The translations under genes were made by a program, and so were the position numbers. The notes beneath the pieces are model-generated. The model saw only the letters and a list, made by a program, of their open reading frames with translations, was not told the DNA's origin and searched no databases. A stretch of DNA of 32,027 bases from an uncultured Oscillospiraceae bacterium (GTDB lineage: Bacteria; Bacillota; Clostridia; Oscillospirales; Acutalibacteraceae): assembly GCA_900549945.1 (NCBI GenBank), contig URQJ01000003.1, forward strand, positions 1 to 32,027. The letters run 5' to 3'. How positions within the stretch are numbered: the stretch's first letter is position 1; each line of letters begins with the position of its first letter. Of the stretch, positions 1 to 8,400 are shown piece after piece.

Positions 1-671
1 CAGGTTGGGCGTTGACTGAAAAACGTACTTACCAGAATCAGGAACATCAGGATCAGCTGGATGCTGCTACTATTTACAGTATTCTTGAAACTGAAATCCT
101 TCCGTTGTATTATGCACGTAATAAGAAGGGATATTCTGAAGGCTGGATCAAAGTGGTGAAGAATTCTATCGCACAGATTGCTCCTCATTATACCATGAAG
201 CGTCAGTTGGATGATTACTATAGCAAGTTCTATTGCAAACTGGCAAAACGTTTCCAGACTTTGGCTGCTAACGATAATGCAAAAGCAAAAGAAATCGCAG
301 CTTGGAAAGAAGATGTGGTTGCTAAATGGGATTCTATTGAAATCGTATCTTGTGACAAGGTAGAAGAGCTGAAGAATGGTGATATCGAAAGCGGAAAAGA
401 ATATACTATTACTTACGTTATCGATGAAAAAGGCTTGAATGATGCAGTGGGACTTGAATTGGTTACTACTTACACAACTGCAGACGGAAAACAACATGTT
501 TATTCTGTAGAACCGTTCAGTGTAGTCAAGAAAGAAGGCGACTTGTATACATTCCAGGTTAAACACAGCTTGTCAAATGCAGGTAGTTTCAAGGTGTCTT
601 ACCGTATGTTCCCGAAGAATCCGGAACTTCCACACCGTCAGGACTTCTGCTACGTACGTTGGTTTATCTAA
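1..671 (+). CDS. Alpha-glucan (glycogen) phosphorylase family, C-terminal end (partial)
   Basis: The reading frame is open at the left edge (codons begin at base 3, reading Gly-Trp-Ala-Leu-Thr-Glu-Lys-Arg), so about 223 C-terminal residues are present. The stretch [18 protein letters not shown] followed by [20 protein letters not shown] resembles the C-terminal part of GT35-type alpha-glucan phosphorylases of Bacteroides. These release glucose-1-phosphate from cytoplasmic glycogen or maltodextrin. The last ~110 residues form a beta-rich tail that I recall as typical of the Bacteroidota proteins. The catalytic and pyridoxal-phosphate-binding parts lie mostly outside the window. A strong terminator follows. 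AT-leaning codon use matches the next two genes and not the DNA after base 2340. The family call comes from sequence memory and is fairly secure; the exact substrate is not shown. Confidence 0.8.
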   Translation, partial: GWALTEKRTYQNQEHQDQLDAATIYSILETEILPLYYARNKKGYSEGWIKVVKNSIAQIAPHYTMKRQLDDYYSKFYCKLAKRFQTLAANDNAKAKEIAAWKEDVVAKWDSIEIVSCDKVEELKNGDIESGKEYTITYVIDEKGLNDAVGLELVTTYTTADGKQHVYSVEPFSVVKKEGDLYTFQVKHSLSNAGSFKVSYRMFPKNPELPHRQDFCYVRWFI

Positions 672-720
672 TTGCTTGAGTAAAAGTAGGGGAGTATATT
701 TCCCTCACTTTCATACATAC

Positions 721-765
721 ATTCAGCCCCTGTATTCTTTGAGAATGACAGGGGCTGAATTTTTT
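721..765 (+). terminator. Rho-independent terminator after the phosphorylase gene
   Basis: ATTCAGCCCCTGT (721-733) pairs with ACAGGGGCTGAAT (748-760) and is followed by a T run to 765. It lies 50 bases after the phosphorylase stop codon. The stem could also act on the other strand. Confidence 0.85.
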
Positions 766-801
766 ATCTGTTTGGAGAGTGAGGCGTAAAGTCTCGCAAA
801 T

Positions 802-838
802 AAAAAAGACTGTCTCATTTTCTATTTGAGACAGTCTT
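802..838 (-). terminator. Rho-independent terminator after the thioredoxin-like gene
   Basis: AAGACTGTCTCA (806-817) pairs with TGAGACAGTCTT (827-838). On the minus strand the stem is followed directly by a run of six T (bases 807-802). It ends the gene whose stop codon is at 882. Confidence 0.85.
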
Positions 839-881
839 GTATAAATTTCAAGGCCTTTGGAAAAGCCTTTCTTTGGATCTG

Positions 882-1985
882 TTATTTAACAGCTTCTGCA
901 ATTTTAGCTTGAAGTTCTTCTCCGTGCAGACCGCGAGCAATAATCTTACCGCTACCATCGATCAATACAGTGTGAGGAATGCTGTTTACAGCATAAAGCT
1001 GTGCACCTTCACTTTGCCAGAATTTCAGGTCGGACATTTGCGGCCAAGTCATGTCTAGCTTCTTGATTGCTTCTTTCCATGCAGCACCATCCTGATCGAG
1101 AGATACACCTACGATTTCGAAGTTTTTGCCTTTGAATTTAGCATAAGCTTCCACCAAGTTTGGCATTTCACGACGACAAGGGCCGCACCAGCTTGCCCAG
1201 AAATCAACTAATACCACTTTACCCTTACCTACGTAATCGGACAATTTCACACTTTTTCCGTCAGGAGTCTGCATTTCGAAGTCAACAAACTTAGTACCTA
1301 CGGCAGTTTTTTTCTGCTTGTCGGTCAGTTCTTTGATTTTTACAATTGTTTCATCGTTCTGGAAGTTAGCCGGAATTTGTTGCAGTAATGCTTCGTTTTC
1401 AGCAGTAGAGTTGTTGTAGAAGGTCTGTTTGAACAAGAATACGCCGACCGGGTTAGTGATATTGTTTTGTACGCCTTCTTTGATGGCTTTATCATATTGT
1501 TCTTCCAGTTGGGCACCCTCTTTTTGCTTGGCTTCTTTCTGTTCATCACTCAAAGAACTGTCACCCATTGATTGGTAGATAGCATTCATTTTTTTGCTGA
1601 TGTCGTTGATTTGAGCTCTGACAATTTGATATGCATCATTGTTTGCAGTACCGGTAGCAGAATCATTGTCTTTGGTTAAGGCAACGTTAATCTTTCCGTT
1701 TTCGAGGAAGAAGTCAATCATTAAAGGTTCTCCGTCCACTTCACAAGTGATATAACGGCTGACAACAGAATCTTGTGTACCTTCAAAGGTAAAAGTTCCT
1801 TTTGTGATAACGGCTGTATCGAGTTTGACCAGATTTCTGCCATTGGCTTCCTGAAGATAGACGGTGTCACCGTCACTTGCACCTTCTACTGTACCTGTGA
1901 CAACGTATCCGGCTTTGTTTCCACCGGTACAAGCTACCATGCCCAACGCGGCCGTTGCAATAACTAAATAAGTAAACTTTTTCAT
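882..1985 (-). CDS. Lipoprotein with DUF4369-like and thioredoxin (TlpA/ResA-like) domains
   Basis: This is a 367-residue protein with a lipoprotein signal peptide; the lipobox ends in Val-Ala-Cys at Cys19. Residues ~25-115 (beginning VVTGTVEGASDGDTVYLQEA) look like the DUF4369 domain. Residues ~120-225 are helical, and residues ~230-367 form a TlpA/ResA-like thioredoxin domain with the redox pair Cys267 and Cys270 in WCGPC. Such proteins face the periplasm, reduce or shuffle disulfides, and are abundant in Bacteroidota. The ATG at 1985 is supported by the signal peptide and by a Bacteroidota -7 motif 33 bases upstream. It stands alone: a terminator closes it, and it is divergent from the ATPase gene. 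The physiological partner is unknown. Confidence 0.9.
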   Translation of the reverse strand: MKKFTYLVIATAALGMVACTGGNKAGYVVTGTVEGASDGDTVYLQEANGRNLVKLDTAVITKGTFTFEGTQDSVVSRYITCEVDGEPLMIDFFLENGKINVALTKDNDSATGTANNDAYQIVRAQINDISKKMNAIYQSMGDSSLSDEQKEAKQKEGAQLEEQYDKAIKEGVQNNITNPVGVFLFKQTFYNNSTAENEALLQQIPANFQNDETIVKIKELTDKQKKTAVGTKFVDFEMQTPDGKSVKLSDYVGKGKVVLVDFWASWCGPCRREMPNLVEAYAKFKGKNFEIVGVSLDQDGAAWKEAIKKLDMTWPQMSDLKFWQSEGAQLYAVNSIPHTVLIDGSGKIIARGLHGEELQAKIAEAVK

Positions 1986-2017
1986 GCTTTTGTAAGATTA
2001 GTGAATAAATATTTATG

Positions 2018-2025
2018 CAAAGATA
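2018..2025 (-). promoter_or_regulatory. Bacteroidota -7 promoter element for the thioredoxin-like gene
   Basis: On the minus strand the bases read TATCTTTG, matching the Bacteroidota consensus TAnnTTTG, 33 bases before the ATG. A convincing -33 element is not visible. Confidence 0.7.
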
Positions 2026-2099
2026 GATTATTTTTCTCTCGGCCACCGAAAAACACTGTTATATTAGATTAACACGTAGGTGAAAACCGCAGAAATGTG

Positions 2100-2107
2100 T
2101 ACCTTTG
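2100..2107 (+). promoter_or_regulatory. Bacteroidota -7 promoter element for the potA-like gene
   Basis: TACCTTTG matches TAnnTTTG, 16 bases before the ATG at 2124. Together with the minus-strand motif at 2018-2025 it assigns the left end of the window to Bacteroidota. Confidence 0.65.
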
Positions 2108-2123
2108 CAACCCAAACTTTAGT

Positions 2124-2477
2124 ATGAATATGCAAGAAGATAAATCCATCATTGAGGTGAGCCATGTCTCGAAGTATTTTGGCGAGAAAACAGCATTGGA
2201 TGATGTGACTCTGAACGTGAAAAAGGGAGAGTTTGTTACAATACTCGGACCTTCCGGTTGCGGGAAGACCACGTTGTTGCGTCTCATTGCCGGTTTTCAG
2301 ACGGCTTCGGAAGGCGAAATCCGAATTTCGGGTAAAAATTCAGCACGCTGTCGTTGGCAAACAGGTAGACGCCGTCCGCCCGCCCCGCAAAATCCCGGTC
2401 GATCTCCGCCATCAGGCGGCGGATCAGCCCACGGTTCCGGTACCGCTCGTCCGTCATCACGGTGCCAAGCTGGATAA
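2124..2477 (+). CDS. potA: Spermidine/putrescine ABC ATPase PotA, N-terminal fragment in a chimeric ORF
   Basis: Only the first 72 codons (2124-2339) are genuine. They read as the N-terminus of a PotA-type ATPase, with the core start [20 protein letters not shown] and the Walker A motif GPSGCGKTT, running through EGEIRISGK. In intact relatives the Q-loop, signature, Walker B and regulatory domains follow. Here the frame enters the GC-rich Clostridia-like DNA and continues as arginine- and proline-rich nonsense to a stop at 2477. The opposite strand there encodes an acetyltransferase. PotA powers polyamine import with PotB, PotC and PotD. ATG 2124 is preferred; ATG 2130 is also possible. I regard the truncation as an assembly join and not a natural mutation. 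Confidence 0.75.
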   Translation: MNMQEDKSIIEVSHVSKYFGEKTALDDVTLNVKKGEFVTILGPSGCGKTTLLRLIAGFQTASEGEIRISGKNSARCRWQTGRRRPPAPQNPGRSPPSGGGSAHGSGTARPSSRCQAG

Positions 2478-2703
2478 AGCGCTTTGTCTCGCCGCCGAGG
2501 ACGAAGTCCGTTCGGTTCACTGAGACGTTCGCCGCGACCGCGCCGTCGATCACGACCGAATACGGGATATAATCATCGCCCCAAAAGCCGTTTTGATACC
2601 AGTCCTCAAACGCGAGATCAAAGGTCCGCCGCGCAAGACGGTCAAAGCTGCCGCGCAGCGCATCGTCGTTCCGATACCCCTTTACGATCTGTCCCTGCTC
2701 CAC
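2284..2703 (-). CDS. GNAT family N-acetyltransferase, truncated at its 3' end by the junction
   Basis: The protein is 139 residues as it reads here, of which about 128 are native. The start is a GTG at 2703 with the ribosome site GGAGGGG just upstream. Residues about 60-128 carry the GNAT core: the acetyl-CoA loop is seen in [20 protein letters not shown] (an RxxG-type pyrophosphate-binding turn), and [14 protein letters not shown] is the usual late GNAT motif. After FGFR the sequence runs into Bacteroidota DNA and stops at 2284. Many relatives continue for a further 100 residues or more, so the C-terminus is probably lost. The acceptor substrate cannot be told. A good promoter lies upstream. 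Confidence 0.8.
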   Translation of the reverse strand: MEQGQIVKGYRNDDALRGSFDRLARRTFDLAFEDWYQNGFWGDDYIPYSVVIDGAVAANVSVNRTDFVLGGETKRFIQLGTVMTDERYRNRGLIRRLMAEIDRDFAGRADGVYLFANDSVLNFYPKFGFRLPKPSENRQ

Positions 2704-2724
2704 CGTTCCCCCTCCTTTTTCTTC

Positions 2725-2753
2725 ATTATAACAACGGCCAGACGCATTGTAAA
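2725..2753 (-). promoter_or_regulatory. Sigma-A promoter for the GNAT gene
   Basis: On the minus strand TTTACA (2753-2748) and TATAAT (2730-2725) are separated by exactly 17 bases. The -10 element ends 21 bases before the GTG start at 2703. Confidence 0.75.
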
Positions 2754-2897
2754 GAAAAACCGCCCGCATTTCGGAGAGCGGAGCCGTTTGGCCCCCGCTG
2801 TGCGCCGCGCCGCCAAAGCACCCTAAAGGTTCGAAGCCGGCCCGCCGGCGCGTCCTTCCCGCATGGCCTTGCCCTAGCGCGTCCGCAATCATTCTTT

Positions 2898-2926
2898 TTG
2901 ACAAATTCACCTCTATATGGTATACT
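2898..2926 (+). promoter_or_regulatory. Consensus sigma-A promoter for the GH30 gene
   Basis: TTGACA (2898-2903), a 17-base spacer and TATACT (2921-2926) make a near-perfect promoter. The GH30 start follows about 70 bases downstream. Such a strong match suggests high basal expression without an activator. Confidence 0.85.
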
Positions 2927-2996
2927 ATTTCTGTAAAAAACGCAGCAGCCGCGCAGGAGTTGCTCCCCCGCACGGCCGGAAAATCAAAAGGAAGGA

Positions 2997-4478
2997 ATGA
3001 GCATCACCATGAAATGCAGACAGATCACCACCTTTGCCGCAAACGGCATCGGTTATCCCGTGGAAAGGGATCTGCCCGTCACGCTGGAGGCCGACGAGCC
3101 ACGCCATCTGGAATCCGGCGTCATCAACCTGTATCCGGAAATCACCTACCAAACCATAACGGGCTTCGGCGGCGCCATGACGGACACGAGCGCCTACCTG
3201 CTCTCCACGCTCACCCCGGAAAACCACAAGAAGGCGATGGAGCTGCTCTTTACCGAAAAGGGCAACAACCTCGCTTTGATCCGCGTGCCGCTGGACAGCT
3301 GCGATTACTCGCTCGAGGAGTATCAGGCTGTGGCCGACCCCATCGCGGACCCGGAATTCAAGACCTTTGACATGACCCGCAACTTCAAGTACATTCTGCC
3401 CGCATTGAAAGAGGCGCTCGCCCTGTGCAAGCGGCCGGTCTCCGTTCTGCTCAGCCCGTGGTCCCCGCCCTGGCAGTGGAAAACCCCGCCCGCACCGCCG
3501 AAGAACGAGAAAAAGGTGTACGGCGCGCTGCCCGGCATGCCCGACAAGGTAGACTACACCAAGCCGCAGCGCTGCAACGGCGGCAGCCTTAAGCCCGAGC
3601 ATTACAGCGACTGGGCCAGATACCTCGTCAAGCTGGCCGAAGCCTATCTGAATGAGGGCGTCCCCGTCACGATGATGACGCTGCAAAATGAATCGATCGC
3701 CGCGACCAACTGGGACAGCTGCGTCTGGACGGCGCAGGATCAGAAGATTTTCCTGCGCGACCACCTGTACCCCGCCATGAAAGCGGCCGGACTCATCGGG
3801 AAAATCGGCCTGTACATCTGGGATCACAACAAGGAGCGCGTTTTCGAGTGGACCCGCGACATGCTGGACGACACTACCCGCGAGATGATCGAGGGCGTCG
3901 CTTTCCACTGGTATTCCGGCGACCACTTTGAGGCCGTGAAAATGACGGCGGAACAGTACCCCGGACTGAAAATGATGTTCTCCGAGTGCTGCCCCCTGCA
4001 CCAGCCCGGCCGCGTCGGCTTTGCCGGCTTTGGCACGGATAAAACGCCGGAAACCGTCGAGCAGGACGACGCGGTGAACTACGCGCACGACATCATCGGC
4101 AATCTGAACGCCGGCATGGAGACGTGGTTCGACTGGAACTTCTGCGTGGATAAGGACGGCGGCCCGCGGCACGTGGACTTCGGCTTTGCCGCCGGCATGA
4201 TCGTCAACGACGACGGCACCTTCCGCACCGACCTGATCTTCGACTACGTCGGCCATTTCTCCCGCTACATCCAGCCGGGCGCAAAGCGCGCCGGCTTCAG
4301 CCGGTGTGACGACCACGCGGAGATCACCGCCGCCGTGAACCCCGACGGCTCGCTCGCCGTTGTCGCGCTCAACAAGGAGAATGAGGACCGCGCGTATGCG
4401 CTGCGCATCCGCGGCAAGGTCATCCGCGTCTCCTTCCCGGCGCGGACGCTTTCCACGCTGGTGATCGACGAGATCTGA
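2997..4478 (+). CDS. Glycoside hydrolase family 30 (glucosylceramidase-like) enzyme
   Basis: The 493-residue protein begins its GH30-type barrel with ITYQTITGFGGAMTDTSAYL near residue 45. The likely acid/base is Glu232 in TLQNES and the nucleophile is Glu330 in MMFSECC. WFDWNF and the late beta-sandwich (VAVVALNKENEDR-like region near residue 450) also fit GH30, whose members are retaining enzymes acting on beta-glucosides, beta-1,6-glucans or beta-xylosides. There is no signal peptide, so it probably works in the cytoplasm on imported oligosaccharides. ATG 2997 has AAAAGG five bases upstream; ATG 3009 is an alternative. It has its own strong promoter and converges on the GH43 gene. The substrate is not determined; the Cys-Cys after the nucleophile is unusual to my eye. 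Confidence 0.88.
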   Translation: MSITMKCRQITTFAANGIGYPVERDLPVTLEADEPRHLESGVINLYPEITYQTITGFGGAMTDTSAYLLSTLTPENHKKAMELLFTEKGNNLALIRVPLDSCDYSLEEYQAVADPIADPEFKTFDMTRNFKYILPALKEALALCKRPVSVLLSPWSPPWQWKTPPAPPKNEKKVYGALPGMPDKVDYTKPQRCNGGSLKPEHYSDWARYLVKLAEAYLNEGVPVTMMTLQNESIAATNWDSCVWTAQDQKIFLRDHLYPAMKAAGLIGKIGLYIWDHNKERVFEWTRDMLDDTTREMIEGVAFHWYSGDHFEAVKMTAEQYPGLKMMFSECCPLHQPGRVGFAGFGTDKTPETVEQDDAVNYAHDIIGNLNAGMETWFDWNFCVDKDGGPRHVDFGFAAGMIVNDDGTFRTDLIFDYVGHFSRYIQPGAKRAGFSRCDDHAEITAAVNPDGSLAVVALNKENEDRAYALRIRGKVIRVSFPARTLSTLVIDEI

Positions 4479-4537
4479 CCGGGCACGTGGGCGCTGTCCC
4501 GCATAAATCCCATATCCTTTACGAAAAAACCGAAACA

Positions 4538-4573
4538 AGGGCCGGTGCAGAAAGAAACTGCATCGGCCCTTTT
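4538..4573 (+). terminator. Rho-independent terminator after the GH30 gene
   Basis: AGGGCCGGTGCAG (4538-4550) pairs, with one G-T pair, with CTGCATCGGCCCT (4558-4570), followed by TTTT. It lies 60 bases after the GH30 stop codon. Confidence 0.85.
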
Positions 4574-4581
4574 ATCGATAC

Positions 4582-4625
4582 AAAGCGCCGCACCGCCGAT
4601 TTGCAGACCGGCAGTGCGGCGCTTT
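4582..4625. terminator. Bidirectional terminator-like hairpin between convergent genes
   Basis: AAAGCGCCGCAC (4582-4593) and GTGCGGCGCTTT (4614-4625) form a perfect 12-pair stem with a 20-base loop. It lies between the convergent GH30 and GH43 genes. Short T or A tracts on both sides allow either direction. Confidence 0.7.
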
Positions 4626-4680
4626 CTGTTTTCCGTACGGCATGGGGCGGCTCAAAAGCGCCCCAAAAACCGCAGAAAGC

Positions 4681-4710
4681 GGCCGGAACATCCGCGGGGA
4701 TGCTCCGGCC
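4681..4710. terminator. Third hairpin in the GH30/GH43 convergent gap
   Basis: GGCCGGAACATCC (4681-4693) pairs with GGATGCTCCGGCC (4698-4710) with one mismatch around a GCGG loop. There is no clear U tract on the plus strand. It lies about 50 bases beyond the GH43 stop codon, so it probably ends or protects that transcript. Confidence 0.55.
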
Positions 4711-4761
4711 GTCTTCTTGCCGGGCTGTTGAAATTTTCCGGTGGGAAAATGCGCGGCGCTT

Positions 4762-6576
4762 TTACCCGCCGAGCCGCTCGACCTCGCCCGCCGTGATGCC
4801 GTTCTCATTGAATGCGTCCACGCGGAAGTAATACGTCTGGCCCGCCACCAGCGCGCCGATCCGTTTTTCCGAAACGCTGTCGCCCATCAGCATGTAGCTG
4901 TGGTAGAGCTTGTCCGGCCGGTGGCCCCAAAGCACGTTGAAGCCGGCGGCGCCGGGCACGCGCGGAACCGATACGGTGAAATCCATGGGGCCTATGCGCT
5001 TCGCCGCGGCCCTTGCCGCCTGCGGCCTCTCCCCGTTTCCCCTGCCAAAGACGCGCAGGCCGGAGACGCAGGGCGCCGCGCCGTAGGGCACCGCGAATAC
5101 CGTGAGGCGCAGATGCCGGAGCCTGATGCCGTTTTCCCGCACGACAAGGTCGTGGCTCAAATCGGTGTCCGCATCACGTTTATCCTCCACGGTCATCCAC
5201 GTTTCGCCGTCGGCGGAGCCCTCGAGCAGCCACCGGGTGGCCTGCTGCTCGAGGTCGATCCAGCGCTCTGCGGCTGCCTCAGCCTGCGGCGGCCAAGCGA
5301 TGCCGCTTTCCCTGTCGTCGGCAAAGTTGATCTGCACGGCGCGGACGTCCATCACCTCGCCCAGATCGAGCGAAAGCCACGCGCCGGATTCGGCGCTGCC
5401 GGCCTTCCACCACGTCTGCGCGTTTTCGTCCGCCGCGCGGGCGGAATCCATGCCCGGCGCACAGGAGGAGGCTGCCGTGCTTTTTCCATAGCTGAGCAGA
5501 TACCACTCCGGCTCCGCCCACGGGTCCGCCATTAGGCGCTCCATACTGACCGGCCAATCGCCGTAGCGCTGGTTGCAGAACAGCTCGCCGTCCCGGTCAA
5601 ACCCGGCGCGCCACAGGCCGACGCGGCGCTCAAAGGAATGGTTCATGCTGATCTGCATCGTCGCCGCATGCCACCACGCGCCGTTCTTGTCCTCCACGGT
5701 GGAACCGTGGCCCGCCCCGCGCATAAAGCCGCCGGGCTTCATGGAAAACGGGTTGTTCTCTGCCGGGGCGAACGGCCCGAGCGGGCTTTCCGACACATAA
5801 ACGCCGTCGGCATAAACGTTGAATTCCGTGCCGGGACAGGCGTATTGCAGGTAGTACCGGCCGCCGTGCTTCGTCATCCACGCGCCCTCGATAAAGGGCA
5901 TGCCGGAGAACATCCCGCGCAGCATCTTCCGGTACGAGGCCGGAATGTCATCCGCCGCAAGACTTTTTTCCTTCAGAAAGGCCGTGAACAGCGCCTCGAC
6001 CTCCGCCTCCGTTTTCGGCTGCTCAGAGTTGTCCTCGCCGAACCGCTCGTACCCCTTGTGGAAAGGATCGCCTGAAATCAGCTCGATGCGCTCGGTTTTG
6101 GGCTTCATCGTCTCCCGGTCCAGCTCCACGCCCCAGAGCGGGGTGACATTGGAGCAGCCCCAGTAGAAGTACAGGCGGCCATCGTCGTCCAGAAACAGGT
6201 TGGGATCCCAGAAATCGAACGTGCCGATGATCTCCTCATAAGGGCCGTTGACGGGGTCCTTCGTGCGGTAGAAATTGCAGATCTCCCCCCGCTTGGAGGC
6301 GGAGAAATACAGCCAGCCGCCGACGACGCGGACATCCGGGGCATAGTCGTAGATGGGCAGGTTTTCGGGCAGCCGGCGGCTCTCCCAGCGGGCGAGATCC
6401 TCCGACACCCAGACGGAGCCGTTCATCGAGGCGAAAAGATAGTATTTTCCCTGAAAGAGCACCACCGAGGGGTCGGCGGCCTCGCGGTTGACGAACTTCG
6501 CGCCGTCCGCCGCGCGGCGGTCCTTCAAAAACTGGTAGTGATACGGAACATTCAGCGGATTGCAGTAGTATTGCAT
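4762..6576 (-). CDS. Glycoside hydrolase family 43 with C-terminal F5/8-type C and fibronectin III-like domains
   Basis: This is a 604-residue enzyme. The N-terminal ~340 residues form a GH43-type beta-propeller with the three expected carboxylates: base Asp35 in AADPSVV, Asp124 in FWDPNLF and acid Glu230 in FIEGAWM. Residues ~360-505 resemble an F5/8 type C (discoidin) sugar-binding domain (AWLSLDLGEVMDVRAVQI). The last ~80 residues resemble a fibronectin III module (YYFRVDAFNENG). GH43 enzymes are inverting arabinofuranosidases, xylosidases or galactosidases. There is no signal peptide, so cytoplasmic action is likely. ATG 6576 has GGAGGTGA just upstream, so it is preferred to starts further out. 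It is the last gene of the transport/glycosidase cluster but also has its own promoter. Confidence 0.88.
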   Translation of the reverse strand: MQYYCNPLNVPYHYQFLKDRRAADGAKFVNREAADPSVVLFQGKYYLFASMNGSVWVSEDLARWESRRLPENLPIYDYAPDVRVVGGWLYFSASKRGEICNFYRTKDPVNGPYEEIIGTFDFWDPNLFLDDDGRLYFYWGCSNVTPLWGVELDRETMKPKTERIELISGDPFHKGYERFGEDNSEQPKTEAEVEALFTAFLKEKSLAADDIPASYRKMLRGMFSGMPFIEGAWMTKHGGRYYLQYACPGTEFNVYADGVYVSESPLGPFAPAENNPFSMKPGGFMRGAGHGSTVEDKNGAWWHAATMQISMNHSFERRVGLWRAGFDRDGELFCNQRYGDWPVSMERLMADPWAEPEWYLLSYGKSTAASSCAPGMDSARAADENAQTWWKAGSAESGAWLSLDLGEVMDVRAVQINFADDRESGIAWPPQAEAAAERWIDLEQQATRWLLEGSADGETWMTVEDKRDADTDLSHDLVVRENGIRLRHLRLTVFAVPYGAAPCVSGLRVFGRGNGERPQAARAAAKRIGPMDFTVSVPRVPGAAGFNVLWGHRPDKLYHSYMLMGDSVSEKRIGALVAGQTYYFRVDAFNENGITAGEVERLGG

Positions 6577-6646
6577 GGCGTCACCTCCAAAAATTGCATG
6601 CACAGACGTTGGCGCAAAGGGCCTGCATCGTACATTCTCTATAAGT

Positions 6647-6675
6647 ATTATCACGCACAACAGGTTTTTTGTCCA
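6647..6675 (-). promoter_or_regulatory. Promoter for the GH43 gene
   Basis: On the minus strand TGGACA (6675-6670) and GATAAT (6652-6647) are 17 bases apart, about 70 bases before the GH43 ATG. It would allow GH43 expression independent of the transporter operon. Confidence 0.6.
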
Positions 6676-6741
6676 CTGCTAATTCCAACCGTGTATGGAA
6701 TAAGCGCTTTCTGCCGCTTCTCTCCTTGTGTCTCCTAACAC

Positions 6742-6772
6742 AGATGCCCCCCCACCGCGTGCGGCGGCATCT
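6742..6772 (-). other. Stem-loop between the GH35/42-like and GH43 genes
   Basis: AGATGCC (6742-6748) pairs with GGCATCT (6766-6772), with an inner CCGC/GCGG stem. It starts nine bases after the upstream gene's stop codon. No U tract follows, so it may be a 3'-end stabiliser or a weak terminator. Confidence 0.45.
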
Positions 6773-6780
6773 CGGAGCCG

Positions 6781-8304
6781 TCACCGGAAGCGCATCAGGC
6801 GGCAGTGCAGGACGGACGGCTTTTCACGGAACAGGATGCGGAGCTCGTCGCCGTTCAGCCGGCGGCCGGGGATCCATTCGTTGTTTTCATAGCGCCCCTC
6901 GGTGATTGAAATGTAGTCCACATGGCTCGGGTCGTCGTTCTTCGGCTGCGGCGTCACGCGGTAGTTCAGCCCGCAGAGCAGGAACTCATCCTCGGAAAGC
7001 TCGATAATGAGGCCGCCGCCCTTCGGAGATTCAGCCGAATTCATCATATAATCGATGCAGAAATCGTATTTTTCAAATTGGACCAGCGTGCCCGCTTGGT
7101 CCTTTCCGCGAGTAAAGCCCGTCATGTGCGGCGTGCAGCGGTACTTGCAGAGCAGCTCCGCCATCCCGCCGAGCAGCGCGTAGCTCTGGGCGAGATACTC
7201 CCCGGCGCGGTAGTGGTTGAACGCCTCCGCCATGATGTTCAGCCCGCCCAGAAGCGACGGATCGGGAGGCACGCCCTCCCGGCCGACGGTCTCGATCGCA
7301 AAGGGCGAGAAGCCCAGCGCGCCGAATTTTCCGATGGCGGCGAATACGTTCGAGGCGGAGTCCTGCGAGGGACGCGCCTCGGGAATGAACAGCGGGTTGC
7401 CCGGCGCCGCGTATTCCCGGCAGACAGTCTCAAAATCCGGCAGGTAGATGTCCGGAGACAGGAAATCGACGGCAGGCGCAAATTTCTTCCACCAGTCCAT
7501 ATGGCGGGCGATGGGGCCGCCGACCGGATACGTGCCCGGCGTCCATGGATGCTGCTCCAGCCACGCGTTGACATAGAGCGGAATGGGATAGGCCGCTTTG
7601 CCGGCCGCGGCGATCTGCTGTGTGGCTTTCGCGTAGTGGTACGTCATAAAAAGCTCCGGCGCTTCGCTGCCGAACACTTCGTCCCATGTGCCGCGCGCCC
7701 CGCAGAAATCCGCTGCGTCATCGGGCAGCGCCGCGGCATACGCCTGTTCGGCGGCTGGGCTGAAATCGCGGCAGTCGCCCAGAAGCCCCATCTCATTTTC
7801 CACCTGCACCATCAGCACCGTGCGGTTCACGTCGAAGTCTCGCAGGTGCGCCATCAGCGCCGCAAAGGCGGCCGCGTCGCGCTCAACACCGGCCCCACAC
7901 AGCGGCGAGACCGCATTTACAGGCTTCCCGCTGCGGTTTCGCATGGCGAAATAGGTTTTGCGGTCCTGCTTGACCCATTCGGGCACATAGGTGCTCATGC
8001 CGTTTTTCCACAGGCCGAACCACAGAAAAACCAGCTTCACCCCCTCCGCCTCGGCCTGCCGGATCAGCCCGTCCGGCAGGGAAAAGTCGAACCGGCCGGG
8101 CGCGGGCTCCAAAAGCTCCCACGTGACCGCGACGACGAGCGTATTCAGGTGCATGGGCCGCAGATAGGGCCACACGCTCTCCCGCATGTATTCGAGGCTG
8201 GAACTGCTCGAATTGTGGGCTTCACCGGCAAGCACCAGAAACGGCTTGCCGTCCGAAAGCAAGGTCGCCTTATTCTCGGTGACCGATAGGGTTGGAATCT
8301 GCAT
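6781..8304 (-). CDS. GH35/GH42-like beta-galactosidase family protein with DUF5597-type C-terminus
   Basis: The 507-residue protein begins with the barrel signature PFLVLAGEAHNSS, followed by MHLNTLVVAVTWELLEPAPG. It has the expected catalytic pair, acid/base Glu171 in VQVENEMG and nucleophile Glu309 in FIPEARP. Layout and length match bacterial GH35/GH42-clan proteins that carry a DUF5597 C-terminal domain (about residues 370-507). Members are mostly uncharacterised and are predicted to remove beta-galactose or related residues from oligosaccharides. There is no signal peptide. AAGGAGG lies seven bases before ATG 8304, so this is preferred over the adjacent GTG at 8307. It lies ~100 bases after the permease gene, in the same transport operon. 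Confidence 0.85.
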   Translation of the reverse strand: MQIPTLSVTENKATLLSDGKPFLVLAGEAHNSSSSSLEYMRESVWPYLRPMHLNTLVVAVTWELLEPAPGRFDFSLPDGLIRQAEAEGVKLVFLWFGLWKNGMSTYVPEWVKQDRKTYFAMRNRSGKPVNAVSPLCGAGVERDAAAFAALMAHLRDFDVNRTVLMVQVENEMGLLGDCRDFSPAAEQAYAAALPDDAADFCGARGTWDEVFGSEAPELFMTYHYAKATQQIAAAGKAAYPIPLYVNAWLEQHPWTPGTYPVGGPIARHMDWWKKFAPAVDFLSPDIYLPDFETVCREYAAPGNPLFIPEARPSQDSASNVFAAIGKFGALGFSPFAIETVGREGVPPDPSLLGGLNIMAEAFNHYRAGEYLAQSYALLGGMAELLCKYRCTPHMTGFTRGKDQAGTLVQFEKYDFCIDYMMNSAESPKGGGLIIELSEDEFLLCGLNYRVTPQPKNDDPSHVDYISITEGRYENNEWIPGRRLNGDELRILFREKPSVLHCRLMRFR

Positions 8305-8400
8305 CACAACGCCTCCTTTATTTTGGGTAGGAATCGAAAGCGGACGGCACCACGCCGAAACGCACCGCCGCCCGTTTTACGGAAAGCGCGGTACACCGCC

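Noticed and set aside
2925..4538. A 537-codon open frame on the minus strand opposite the GH30 gene
   Set aside because: It is the antisense shadow of a GC-rich gene. Its translation is Gly/Ala/Val/Arg/His-rich without family motifs, whereas the plus strand has full GH30 catalytic motifs, a ribosome site and a promoter.
4538..4710. Repeated hairpins considered as a CRISPR-like or REP array
   Set aside because: The three stems have different sequences and no regular spacers; they are better explained as terminators.
6922..8289. A 455-codon open frame on the plus strand opposite the GH35/GH42-like gene
   Set aside because: Biased composition (Arg, His, Gly, Val), no motifs; the minus strand carries the catalytic residues and ribosome site.
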